Shown: in pieces, positions 17,394 to 25,027 of the stretch | Position numbering within the stretch: position 1 is the first letter of the stretch | How the letters are laid out: each line of letters begins with the position of its first letter | NCBI GenBank assembly: GCA_017938885.1 | Contig: JAGBAS010000132.1 | Span: 1-46,442, forward strand | Reading direction: 5' to 3' | Length of the DNA: 46,442 nucleotides | Source of the DNA: Clostridia bacterium | Lineage (GTDB): Bacteria; Bacillota; Clostridia; Oscillospirales; CAG-272 | Notes under the pieces: model-generated | The model's input: only the letters and a program-made list of their open reading frames with translations | Told to the model about the DNA's origin: nothing | The model's database searches: none | Position numbers and translations under genes: made by a program

Positions 17394-17717
17394 ATGAACG
17401 CACTTTTCTTTCTGACCGACGCGGCAGGCGGCGGCATGGGCTCCTTCATCACCATGGGACTTCTCCTGGTGGTCATGATTGCCATGTTCTTCTTCACCAG
17501 CCGCTCCAATAAGAAGCAGGAGAAGGAAGCCCAGAATATGCGGGATTCCTTGCAGGTGGGTGACGAGATCACCACCATCGGCGGCATCATCGGTAAGGTC
17601 GTCAGCATCAAGGAGGAGACCCTTGTTCTGGAGACCAGCCACGACCGCACCCGTATCCGCATCCTCAAGACCGCCGTTTCCCGCGTGGACGTCAAGGCCG
17701 AGGACGCACAGGACTGA
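17394..17717 (+). CDS. yajC: Preprotein translocase subunit YajC
   Basis: A 107-residue accessory subunit of the Sec translocon: short periplasm-facing N-terminus, one membrane helix (about 17-36), then the diagnostic SRSNKKQEKEAQNMRDSLQV and VGDEITTIGGIIGKVVSI of the soluble YajC domain. It helps SecDF-assisted export; secD/secF are not in this window. The start follows TTGGAGG. It is followed by a TIGR04086-like membrane protein, an arrangement I recall from other Clostridia. Confidence 0.95.
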   Translation: MNALFFLTDAAGGGMGSFITMGLLLVVMIAMFFFTSRSNKKQEKEAQNMRDSLQVGDEITTIGGIIGKVVSIKEETLVLETSHDRTRIRILKTAVSRVDVKAEDAQD

Positions 17718-17797
17718 TCGGGCATCCGCCCCCCCGTTCTAATCGGGAAGCCCTCCGCATATATTGCACCGAAAAGGTCATTGAACGGAGGGATACC

Positions 17798-18313
17798 ATG
17801 AACACCCACAGCCAACACACCCCGCATACGTCCGTCGGGAGACGCCCCGACCGCCCCGCGCATCTCCGCCCGAGGCAGAATGAGGAGCCGCCTGACGCAC
17901 AAGCAGGCGGCTTTTCGTCTATCCTGCGAGCCTATCCCATCACCCTGGGGATCACTGCCCTATCCGCGCTTTTGTTGGTCACGGCATCGGCCCTCGCAGT
18001 GTACCAATGCCCCGACCCCACTGCCTGGATCTCCCCCGCATCGGCCGCCGCTTTGGGTATTTCGGCTCTTGTGGGCGGGCTCGTGGCGGGGAAGCTGAAC
18101 CCGTCCCGCCCCGTGGCCGCCGGCCTTGTCTGCGGAGGCCTCACGGCGGCTCTGCTGATCCTTTTGTCCCTCTGCTTCGGGGGAGAGGGGGATCTGCTCT
18201 CATGGATCACGAGGATCGGCGTCCTGCCCCTGCACCTGTTGGGTGGGATACTGACTCGACCCAAGCCTCAAACGCCTACCCATAAGGCGGGGAAGCATCC
18301 CGCCCGCCGCTGA
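17798..18313 (+). CDS. TIGR04086-like four-helix membrane protein
   Basis: A 171-residue protein: a hydrophilic, Pro/Arg-rich N-terminus (1-40), then four hydrophobic segments (about 47-69, 79-99, 105-127, 136-152) with glycine-rich turns (ALVGGLVAGKLN). Size, helix count and position just downstream of yajC match the TIGR04086/YrzE-type family of unknown function. GGAGG lies six bases before the ATG. Assignment rests on topology and neighbourhood rather than a catalytic motif. Confidence 0.7.
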   Translation: MNTHSQHTPHTSVGRRPDRPAHLRPRQNEEPPDAQAGGFSSILRAYPITLGITALSALLLVTASALAVYQCPDPTAWISPASAAALGISALVGGLVAGKLNPSRPVAAGLVCGGLTAALLILLSLCFGGEGDLLSWITRIGVLPLHLLGGILTRPKPQTPTHKAGKHPARR

Positions 18314-18348
18314 ATCCGAAATCCGACTCTCAAAGGAAGGAAAGACCT

Positions 18349-18546
18349 ATGGCCAAGCTCAAGGAAGACTCCCAAGTTTTGCTCAATCCCATTCAAAAGA
18401 AAATGCTCCCCGCTGTCACCCTCCCCCTCTCCGAGGAATGTCCTACCGCCCTGCGTTACGCTCTGGCCAAGTACGCCGCCACCGCCGTTTCCGACGCATG
18501 GGAGGGGCTTCTTGCACTGGAGGAGGCGGGCGAGCTGACCGACTGA
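18349..18546 (+). CDS. Short conserved-looking protein, unknown
   Basis: A 65-residue protein (MAKLKEDSQVLLNPIQKKML start, LRYALAKYAATAVSDAWEGL middle) that is mostly helical and has no known domain that I recognise. AAGGAAGGAAAG precedes the ATG. It is probably co-transcribed with the TIGR04086-like gene (36 bases upstream) and the PHP gene (36 bases downstream). Confidence 0.6.
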   Translation: MAKLKEDSQVLLNPIQKKMLPAVTLPLSEECPTALRYALAKYAATAVSDAWEGLLALEEAGELTD

Positions 18547-18581
18547 CGGCAGGAGCCAAAGAAAAACGAGGTATTACGTCT

Positions 18582-19490
18582 ATGTTCACCGATCTCACCG
18601 GAAAAAAACGCCTCAAGCTGGGGCTCCACACCCACACCACCCTGTCCGACGGGCATAAGACCCCCGAGGAGGCCGCCGCCATCTACAAGGAAGCGGGCTA
18701 CGATGCCATCGCGTTCACCGACCACTGGGTCTACGGCCCCGGCGGGGAAATAGGCGGCCTCCCCATCCTGTCGGGCTGTGAGTACAACGTAGGTGGTGTG
18801 GATGAATGGACGGGGGTTCATGAGACCTACCACATCGTGGGCGTGGGTATGACCTGCGATCCCGCGATTCCCGAGGACTACCTGCACAACCAGGACGGCC
18901 GCATCCGCGACCGCGTGCGGGATATGGTGGACCGCATCCGCAAAGCGGGAGGGCTGGCCATCCTGGCGCACCCTGCATGGAGCCTCAATACGCCCGAACA
19001 GATTCTGGGCTGTGCTGATTTTGATGCGACCGAGATCTACAATTCAGTCTCGGACTGGGGAATGTCCGACCGCCCCTATTCGGGCATCATTGTGGATCAG
19101 ATTGCATCCTACGGTCTGTTCCTCCCCCTCTTGGCCACCGATGACACCCACTACTACGACGGAGATCAATGCCGTGGCTGGATCATGGCCGAGGCCGATG
19201 CCGTGGAGGAGCTGGGGGTTGTGGAGGCACTGCGGCAGGGGCGGTTCTACGCCACCATGGGGCCCGAGGTGCACCTGGAGCGGATCTCGCCCACAGCGGT
19301 CAAGGTCACCTGCTCGCCGGCTGTAAAAATTGCGTTTCTGTCCAATTCGGTGTGGTCAGCGGGGCGCATGGTGCGGGGCGAGCAGATCACCGAGGCTGTC
19401 TACGAATTCAAGCGTCATGAGATCTATGTTCGCGCCGAGGTCACCGATGCTTGCGGACGGGTAGGCTACAGCAACATCATAAAAGTGTGA
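18582..19490 (+). CDS. PHP-domain metal-dependent phosphoesterase
   Basis: A 302-residue PHP protein. Metal-binding motifs: GLHTHTTLSDG (His16, His18, Asp23), AFTDHW, a Glu in SGCEYN, LAHPAW and LATDDTHYY. Family members hydrolyse phosphate esters such as nucleotides or sugar phosphates. A C-terminal beta-type extension (about 225-302, SPTAVKVTCSPAVKIAFL) is common in the CehA/McbA-like subgroup of PHP proteins. The ATG at 18582 is preceded by ACGAGGT. The location before a GH78-like gene hints at sugar metabolism but does not show it. Confidence 0.85.
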   Translation: MFTDLTGKKRLKLGLHTHTTLSDGHKTPEEAAAIYKEAGYDAIAFTDHWVYGPGGEIGGLPILSGCEYNVGGVDEWTGVHETYHIVGVGMTCDPAIPEDYLHNQDGRIRDRVRDMVDRIRKAGGLAILAHPAWSLNTPEQILGCADFDATEIYNSVSDWGMSDRPYSGIIVDQIASYGLFLPLLATDDTHYYDGDQCRGWIMAEADAVEELGVVEALRQGRFYATMGPEVHLERISPTAVKVTCSPAVKIAFLSNSVWSAGRMVRGEQITEAVYEFKRHEIYVRAEVTDACGRVGYSNIIKV

Positions 19491-19617
19491 GGACGAGCCG
19501 CCAACCCCTGCGTTCCGTGCCTCCGTGCTTCCGGTATTTCGGCTTTTACCATTGCCCAACCGCCGATTCTACGGTATCGGATCGGCCAAAAATCTTCAAG
19601 AAACGAGGAATACACAA

Positions 19618-21582
19618 ATGTCTCAAGCCCAATGGATCTGGTACAACGGAGATTTCGAGCTGTACCACAGCATGAAGCTCCACAGCCGCCGGGAGGAGTT
19701 CGGGGTGGAGTATCCCTGCTTCTGGTCCCTGTCCGCGCCCTACCCCACCGCAAGCTTTGCCAAAGCCTACCACTCTGACGGGGAGGATACCGTCCGCGTG
19801 GTGACCCCCCACAAGGCCTACGTCACCATCGACGGCCGCCGCTTGGCTGTCAATCAGGACCATACCGTTCCCGCAGGCGACCACGCCATCCGCGTCGTTA
19901 TTCTGGCCCAGGAGGGTTTCCCCTGCCTCTACATCAACTCCAACTACCTGGTCACCGACGGCACCTGGGTCTGCGATCATCTGGCAGGCGGTCCCGTTCC
20001 CGTGGGTACCTGGGACGCTTACACCTCCCCCGAGGACGATCCCCGTATCTTCCCCTTCGCCTACGAGACCCGCAAGGCAGTCAAGATCGTAAGCACCCCC
20101 GAGGGCAAGCTCTACGACTTTGGCAGGGAGATGTACGGCATCGTGCGTTTTGACGCCGATCCCGCCGCCACGGTCCGCGTGGTCTACGGCGAGTCCAAGG
20201 AAGAGGCCACCGATCCCGAGTTCGCCCTCATCCGCGAGACGGTGACGGGCAAGGCCCACTACGACCTGGCCGGCCGCGCCTTCCGCTATATCTGTATCAA
20301 GTCCGACGGCCCCGAGCCCGTGAACGTCATTGCCGACTACGAGTACCTGCCCCTCACGGATCGTGCCTCCTTCTCCTGCAACCGCCGCGACGTGAAGAAG
20401 ATCTGGGACATCTGCGCCTATACCCTCCACCTCAACTCCCGCGAGTTCTTCCTGGACGGCATCAAGCGGGACCGCTGGTGCTGGTCGGGTGACGCCTACC
20501 AGTCCTACAAGGCCAACAACTACCTCTTCTTCGATCCCGCCATCACCAAGCGCACCATCGTAGCCCTTCTGGGTAAGCCCCCCTACGAGCAGCATATCAA
20601 CACCATCAACGACTACTCCATGTACCTCATCATCGGCGCGTATGAGTATTACTACGCCACGGGGGACAAGCAGTTCATTCAGGTCTACTACCCCCGTCTG
20701 AAGGCGCTCTATGACTTCATTGAAGGCCGTCTCAACGAACTGGGCTACGTCTGCCACCGTCCCGGTGACTGGATCTTCATCGACTGGTCGGACATCGACA
20801 AGGGCGGCGACCTCTGCGCCGAGCAGATCCTCTTCTGGCAGTGTCGGAACGCCATGGCCGCCCTCTCCGAGCTGGTGGGGCTGGACGGTGACGGCTACCG
20901 CAAGGCCGCTGACAAGCTGAAGCGTAGCATCATGCGGGACTTCTGGCGGGAGGATCGCGGGGGCTTTGTGGATTGCTACACCACGGGCCGCGAGCATATC
21001 ACCCGCCACGCCAATATCTTCGCCATCATGTACGATTTCGTCTCCGAAAAGCGGGCCCGCAAGATAACCCGCATGGTGCTGGAGAATGACGACATCACCC
21101 AGATCACCACCCCCTACTTCGAGTTCTTCGAGCTGTGCGCCCTGGCCAAGATGGGCAAGCTGTCGGCGGTGCAGAAGAAGATCGAGTCCTACTGGGGCGG
21201 CATGGTCAAGCTGGGCGCCACCTCCATCTGGGAGCAGTACCTCCCCGAGCAGGAGGGCATCCAGCACTACGGCATGTACGGCATGAAGTACGGCTGCTCT
21301 CTCTGCCACGCATGGGGCGGCGGTCCCATCTACCTCCTGGGCCGCTACTGCCTGGGCGTCTACCCCACCTCGGTGGGCTACGAGACCTACAATGTGGAGC
21401 CCAATCGCGGTATGTACAAGCACATCGACGGTAAAGTCCCCCTGCCCGAGGGCGGCGAGGTCACCGTCAAGATGGATAGCCACACCTGCACTGTCACCAC
21501 CACCCGCGCGGGCGGTACGCTGATCCTCACGGGGAAGGCATACGCCATTCCCGTGGGGGAGGAGCTTACGGTGGAGTATTGA
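19618..21582 (+). CDS. GH78-like alpha-L-rhamnosidase, short form
   Basis: A 654-residue enzyme lacking a signal peptide. The N-terminal part is beta-rich; the (alpha/alpha)6 barrel carries REFFLDGIKRDRWCWSGDAY (about 278-297), matching the GH78 DGxxRDRxxWxGD active-site pattern. GDWIFIDWSDIDKGG and WEQYLPEQEGIQHYG supply further conserved aromatic and acidic residues. A small C-terminal beta domain ends the protein. It is shorter than the 816-residue homologue at 13960 and may have a different glycan preference. GAGGA lies eight bases before the ATG. A terminator follows. Confidence 0.8.
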   Translation: MSQAQWIWYNGDFELYHSMKLHSRREEFGVEYPCFWSLSAPYPTASFAKAYHSDGEDTVRVVTPHKAYVTIDGRRLAVNQDHTVPAGDHAIRVVILAQEGFPCLYINSNYLVTDGTWVCDHLAGGPVPVGTWDAYTSPEDDPRIFPFAYETRKAVKIVSTPEGKLYDFGREMYGIVRFDADPAATVRVVYGESKEEATDPEFALIRETVTGKAHYDLAGRAFRYICIKSDGPEPVNVIADYEYLPLTDRASFSCNRRDVKKIWDICAYTLHLNSREFFLDGIKRDRWCWSGDAYQSYKANNYLFFDPAITKRTIVALLGKPPYEQHINTINDYSMYLIIGAYEYYYATGDKQFIQVYYPRLKALYDFIEGRLNELGYVCHRPGDWIFIDWSDIDKGGDLCAEQILFWQCRNAMAALSELVGLDGDGYRKAADKLKRSIMRDFWREDRGGFVDCYTTGREHITRHANIFAIMYDFVSEKRARKITRMVLENDDITQITTPYFEFFELCALAKMGKLSAVQKKIESYWGGMVKLGATSIWEQYLPEQEGIQHYGMYGMKYGCSLCHAWGGGPIYLLGRYCLGVYPTSVGYETYNVEPNRGMYKHIDGKVPLPEGGEVTVKMDSHTCTVTTTRAGGTLILTGKAYAIPVGEELTVEY

Positions 21583-21600
21583 GATTTACCGAATAAAAAG

Positions 21601-21632
21601 AGGAGCGCTTCCGGATTGGGGGCGCTCCTTTT
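21601..21632 (+). terminator. Terminator after the short GH78-like gene
   Basis: Stem AGGAGCGC (21601-21608) / GCGCTCCT (21622-21629) followed by TTTTG, with an A-rich stretch upstream. Confidence 0.8.
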
Positions 21633-21638
21633 GTTGAT

Positions 21639-21774
21639 AAATTGCAGTTTTTCGGTGAGATACAAGTTACAAGATACAAAGATACAAGATATGAAATATC
21701 CTTACGGCAACAGCCGTTCTATATCTTGTATCTTGTATCTCTGTATCTTGTATCTGTTCGATAAACCCAAATTT
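21639..21774 (+). mobile_element. MITE-like element, copy 1
   Basis: A 136-bp element bounded by AAATT ... AATTT. Its ends are imperfect inverted repeats, and the inside has GATACAA heptamers on the left mirrored by TTGTATC heptamers on the right, so the whole can fold into one long hairpin. Its left 28 bases match the reverse complement of the right end of copy 2 (24811-24963) at 26 of 28 positions, and the other ends match equally well. It encodes nothing. Confidence 0.75.
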
Positions 21775-21779
21775 GAAAC

Positions 21780-22217
21780 CTACGCCTTTCCAACCCCCAC
21801 CGTCACCCGAAGATCCCCCACGGCCATCCCCAAGGCATTCTCCAGATACAGCGGGCAGACCCTCGCCCCGCAGGCCTTGGCAAGCCGTTCCGCCACCGCG
21901 ACCGCGAGGCCCCAGCACTCCATGGGTGTGGCCAGGTGCGGGCAATCGGGACATTCCCTCAAAGAGATGGAAAAGCCAAAGCCCGTGAGACATTCGGGGG
22001 TAAGCTCCAGATAGGCTATGCCGTTGAGTGCCCAATGATCCCACGCGGCCCCGGCGGCGGGGAGGAGCTGTTCGGTCAGTTCGGCGGTTATGGGCAGAGC
22101 GGAAAAGGACTCGGTCATGAGAATGAGTCTCGTCGCCAAATGCTCCACAGTTGCGTCCAGCGTGGCTTGGTATAAAGTCTCTTCCCCGTAAGGGGTAGAA
22201 ACGGTCAGTTTTTCCAT
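21780..22217 (-). CDS. Unknown protein divergent from an XRE regulator
   Basis: A 145-residue soluble protein I do not recognise. It has a CPDC motif (Cys89, Cys92) plus Cys101, Cys116 and Cys121, and an N-terminal helix pair around EHLATRLILMTESFSA. The ATG at 22217 has AGGAGG eight bases upstream. It is transcribed away from the XRE gene from a perfect promoter that contains one XRE-type operator, so it is probably repressed by that protein. Its stop codon lies five bases from the MITE-like copy 1. A toxin, inhibitor or DUF family protein are all possible. Confidence 0.6.
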   Translation of the reverse strand: MEKLTVSTPYGEETLYQATLDATVEHLATRLILMTESFSALPITAELTEQLLPAAGAAWDHWALNGIAYLELTPECLTGFGFSISLRECPDCPHLATPMECWGLAVAVAERLAKACGARVCPLYLENALGMAVGDLRVTVGVGKA

Positions 22218-22236
22218 ATAAATCACCTCCTTCTGT

Positions 22237-22265
22237 ATTATAATTCTAATTTGGAATTATGTCAA
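22237..22265 (-). promoter_or_regulatory. Consensus promoter overlapped by operator 1
   Basis: Minus strand TTGACA (22260-22265), 17 bases, TATAAT (22237-22242). The spacer is filled by the palindrome at 22240-22260, so bound repressor would block RNA polymerase. Confidence 0.85.
22240..22260. promoter_or_regulatory. Operator palindrome 1
   Basis: ATAATTC, seven bases, GAATTAT: perfect 7-bp arms. The same arms and spacing occur 40 bp away at 22280-22300. Confidence 0.75.
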
Positions 22266-22279
22266 CGGTTTACCGTGAT

Positions 22280-22300
22280 ATAATTCTAAAAAAGAATTAT
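22280..22300. promoter_or_regulatory. Operator palindrome 2
   Basis: ATAATTC (22280-22286), seven bases, GAATTAT (22294-22300), identical arms to palindrome 1 and four helical turns away. It overlaps a TATAAT (22279-22284) that could serve the rightward XRE gene. Confidence 0.75.
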
Positions 22301-22315
22301 AGACAGGAGGCCGAT

Positions 22316-22573
22316 ATGAAAACCAGAGCGAACGGATACGACGACCGCAACATGATCGGCCGCCGAGTAGAAGCCCTCCGCAAGGCACGCGGAATCAAGC
22401 AAAAGGACTTCATCGCCCGCCTGCAAGTGGCGGGGCTGGACATCAATCCCACCAGCTACTCCAAGCTGGAGGGGCAGACGCGGATCGCCACCGACAAGGA
22501 GGTGCGGGTGATCGCGCAGGTGCTGGGGGTGCCTATGGAGGCGTTATTTGAGGACAACGAAGAAACGGAATGA
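22316..22573 (+). CDS. XRE-family regulator of the divergent switch
   Basis: An 85-residue helix-turn-helix protein: RVEALRKARGIKQKDFIARL then a recognition helix around INPTSYSKLEGQTR and a closing VIAQVLGVPMEALFE. ACAGGAGG lies five bases before the ATG. Two identical-arm palindromes in the 98-bp divergent region are the obvious binding sites, implying self-repression and control of the gene at 21780. Its stop codon abuts a terminator. Its position just before the TerB/BrxD-like/helicase genes suggests, but does not prove, that it belongs to that island. Confidence 0.85.
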   Translation: MKTRANGYDDRNMIGRRVEALRKARGIKQKDFIARLQVAGLDINPTSYSKLEGQTRIATDKEVRVIAQVLGVPMEALFEDNEETE

Positions 22574-22610
22574 CCGAGAGGCTGACAGAGGTTGGCTTCT
22601 CGGTTTTCTT
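22574..22610 (+). terminator. Terminator directly after the XRE stop
   Basis: Arms CCGAGAGGC (22574-22582) and GCTTCTCGG (22595-22603) pair with one G-T wobble, followed by TTTTCTT. Confidence 0.8.
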
Positions 22611-22723
22611 GTCGGGGGATTTTTGAGGGAAGCCTCCGAGGGAATACGGGCAGCGGGCCTCCTTGCGCACCCGTCCCATCCAAACATCTGTTCGTGTCCT
22701 TTCTGCAAATTCCCGAAAAATCA

Positions 22724-22752
22724 TTGACAAGCAATCCAATGTATGGTACAAT
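22724..22752 (+). promoter_or_regulatory. Promoter of the TerB-domain gene
   Basis: TTGACA (22724-22729), 17 bases, TACAAT (22747-22752), 48 bases before the start codon. Confidence 0.75.
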
Positions 22753-22800
22753 AATATATTACAAAGAATCGCTGAAAGCCATGGGAAAGGAGGCACGAAT

Positions 22801-24801
22801 ATGACCGAATGGGAGAAAAATCACCCAAACACCGCCGAATCCGACCGCAAGCGGGAGATCGACGACTTCTGGGACGTGGAGAAGCTGCTCCCCGAGCGAC
22901 CCGCCCGCAGAACCCCGCCCCCGCCCCGCATGACTCCTGCGGCGGTGGAGATCGAGCTGACCCCCAAGAAGCCTGCTTTGGCCGGCGGTGAGTCCTCACC
23001 CCAAGGAATCGCCGAGCCCGTGGCCGCCGCCCCTTTGACGGTGACGTCCCCCTCTCAGAACGAACGGGAAAGCAACCCGACGGCAGAGGCGTACAGCCGT
23101 TCCAAGGCCGAGTCTCATTCCGCACCCCGCGCCGTTTCCGAGCCCGTTCCCGAAAGCGCGGTTCATTACGTTCCGCCTCACAAGCGGGGGGATCGGAACA
23201 TCGCCGAGCCGCTGGCTGATTACCGTCCCGACGGCCTTTTGCTCCACCGTGTCCGTGTGTTCGGCTGGCAGGCCAATTACCACTATTTCGACAGCTTCAT
23301 GGAGGACGCCGTCCGCTACGACGGCATGAAGCCCCGTGCCACCGCCGACAAGGTTGGCTTCTTCTCCTATTTTCCCCAGTATACCCAGCTGAACCGGCGT
23401 TCCGAGGCGTGGTATCTTTACTGGCGGGAGCTGGTGCGGGGCGGACAGTACCCCGACACCGACTACGCCTACGTTCTGCTCTACCTCTTCGAGCTCATCA
23501 ACCTCCCCGTGAACAATCCCGATGAGGCCATGGATCGCCGCGACGCCATGGCGCGGGTTTGGATGGCCTACCGTAAGCCCTTCACCCAGCTGGATCATTA
23601 TATGTGCGAGTGGCTCTGCGACTACTGCCTCATTCATGGACTGATCGCTCCCGTGGATCTTCTGTCTCCCGCCCTGGACATTATCATTCAGGAGAGCCGT
23701 CTGAAGGAGTTTTACCTCTCCGCCGCCGTCCGCCTGCCCGAGGGGAATACCGTGCTGACGGGGATGGAGGTCAACCCGACCGCCCTTCAAACGGCACGCA
23801 TATTGATGCGGCACTGCTGTCAGTACGATTACCATAAGTCCAAATTCGCCCAGGGCGAGCACAGGGATCTCTTCGACTCTACCATCCCTGCCGCCGTGGC
23901 TCACGTTCTCCCCCTGCTTCTGGGAGCCAACGGACAGAAGCCTGCCGGCAAGCCGGTGATTACCATGCTGGATTCCACCGTTACCCGCGACGCCTACACG
24001 GGGGCTCTCTGCTCCTACCGAAACAAACGAAAGATCGAGGTATCCTATACCTCCTTCTCCCGCTCCCACGAGCTGAGATTCCTTATGGGAGATATGGTTA
24101 AGCACGTGGAGAACCGCCTGCGCTCCTGGGTTGGGGTGCGCTCCAGGCTGTCGGTCATGTCCCTGCCCATCCCCGTGCGGGATGCCCTGGACGCATACCT
24201 GAATCCCCTGGAGCCTCCGAAATCGGCTGTTCCCGTCAAGAAGAAGGAAGAACCCCGCCCCGCATACGAATCCTTGTACGATCTGCCCCCAAAGGCCGTG
24301 TCCCTCACGGACGCCGCCGCCATCGAGGCGGATTCCTGGGAGACCACCCGTATTCTGGTGGAGGCCTTTGAGGTTGCCGACGGAGCGGAAAATGATGTTC
24401 CGCCGATCGGAAATGAAGTTGAGCGGGGCGCAAATGATGTCCGCCGAGCAAGCTCGGGGAATGATGTTGCGCCTGTGGCGCAAACGGAGGGGAACGGGGA
24501 GAGCGGCGAGAGCGGCGAGAGCGCGGTCAATACCAAGCCTGCTTTAACCGCCGAGAGAGGGGAAGATTCTCTCCTTGCCCCCTACGTCCCCTTCATCAAG
24601 GCCGCTCTGGACGGTGACTCTGCCGCCCTCCGTGCCGCCGCCAAGACCCTCGGCAAGATGCCCGACGCCCTGGCCGACGAGCTCAATGATCTCACCGCCG
24701 ACGGGGAGATCGGGGATATCATCCTGGAGGACGACGGCATGGGCGGGTATACCGTCATTGAAGACTACCGCGACGCGGTTGCGGCGATGATCCAAGAGTG
24801 A
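22801..24801 (+). CDS. TerB_N / TerB_C domain protein
   Basis: A 666-residue protein. Residues 1-130 are disordered and Pro/Glu-rich. About 140-350 reads as the TerB N-terminal domain (PF13208): FDSFMEDAVRYDG, SEAWYLYWRELVRGGQYPDT and YVLLYLFELIN. The last 80 residues (MPDALADELNDLTADGEIGD, VIEDYRDAV) match TerB_C (PF15615). A low-complexity linker (about 500-580) contains in-frame repeats. TerB domains bind metals or act as membrane-stress adaptors, and this two-domain form is known beside BrxD-like ATPases and helicases. The ATG at 22801 has AAAGGAGG seven bases upstream. Predicted cytoplasmic; role in defence or genome maintenance is inferred. Confidence 0.8.
   Translation: MTEWEKNHPNTAESDRKREIDDFWDVEKLLPERPARRTPPPPRMTPAAVEIELTPKKPALAGGESSPQGIAEPVAAAPLTVTSPSQNERESNPTAEAYSRSKAESHSAPRAVSEPVPESAVHYVPPHKRGDRNIAEPLADYRPDGLLLHRVRVFGWQANYHYFDSFMEDAVRYDGMKPRATADKVGFFSYFPQYTQLNRRSEAWYLYWRELVRGGQYPDTDYAYVLLYLFELINLPVNNPDEAMDRRDAMARVWMAYRKPFTQLDHYMCEWLCDYCLIHGLIAPVDLLSPALDIIIQESRLKEFYLSAAVRLPEGNTVLTGMEVNPTALQTARILMRHCCQYDYHKSKFAQGEHRDLFDSTIPAAVAHVLPLLLGANGQKPAGKPVITMLDSTVTRDAYTGALCSYRNKRKIEVSYTSFSRSHELRFLMGDMVKHVENRLRSWVGVRSRLSVMSLPIPVRDALDAYLNPLEPPKSAVPVKKKEEPRPAYESLYDLPPKAVSLTDAAAIEADSWETTRILVEAFEVADGAENDVPPIGNEVERGANDVRRASSGNDVAPVAQTEGNGESGESGESAVNTKPALTAERGEDSLLAPYVPFIKAALDGDSAALRAAAKTLGKMPDALADELNDLTADGEIGDIILEDDGMGGYTVIEDYRDAVAAMIQE
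24391..24490 (+). repeat. In-frame AATGATGT palindromic repeats inside the TerB gene
   Basis: AATGATGT, AATGAAGT, AATGATGT and AATGATGT begin at 24391, 24412, 24433 and 24460. Spacings of 21, 21 and 27 bases keep the frame. A short palindrome follows most units: CCGATCGG, CCGAGCAAGCTCGG and TTGCGCCTGTGGCGCAA. It is translated as an NDV-containing low-complexity linker. Confidence 0.7.
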
Positions 24802-24810
24802 GGATCATGT

Positions 24811-24963
24811 AAATTGGGGTTTATCGAAGAGATACAAGATACGCGCCGAGCAAGCTCGGCCGATACAAGATACAAGATATAGAAACGGGAGTCGTCGTAA
24901 GGGTTTTTACATATCTTGTATCTTGTATCTTGTAACTTGTATCTCACCGACAAACTGAAATTT
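24811..24963 (-). mobile_element. MITE-like element, copy 2 (inverted)
   Basis: A 153-bp element with AAATT-type ends and the same GATACAA/TTGTATC heptamer arms as copy 1 but in the opposite orientation. An extra hairpin CCGAGCAAGCTCGG (about 24846-24859) is inserted in one arm; the same 14-mer palindrome occurs in the TerB coding repeat at 24444-24457. It fills most of the 226-bp gap between the TerB and BrxD-like genes. Confidence 0.75.
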
Positions 24964-25027
24964 GAACTTACCAACTGCACCGCTACACCAAGCATTCCTT
25001 TCCCAATCCAATAAACGGAGTAAATAT

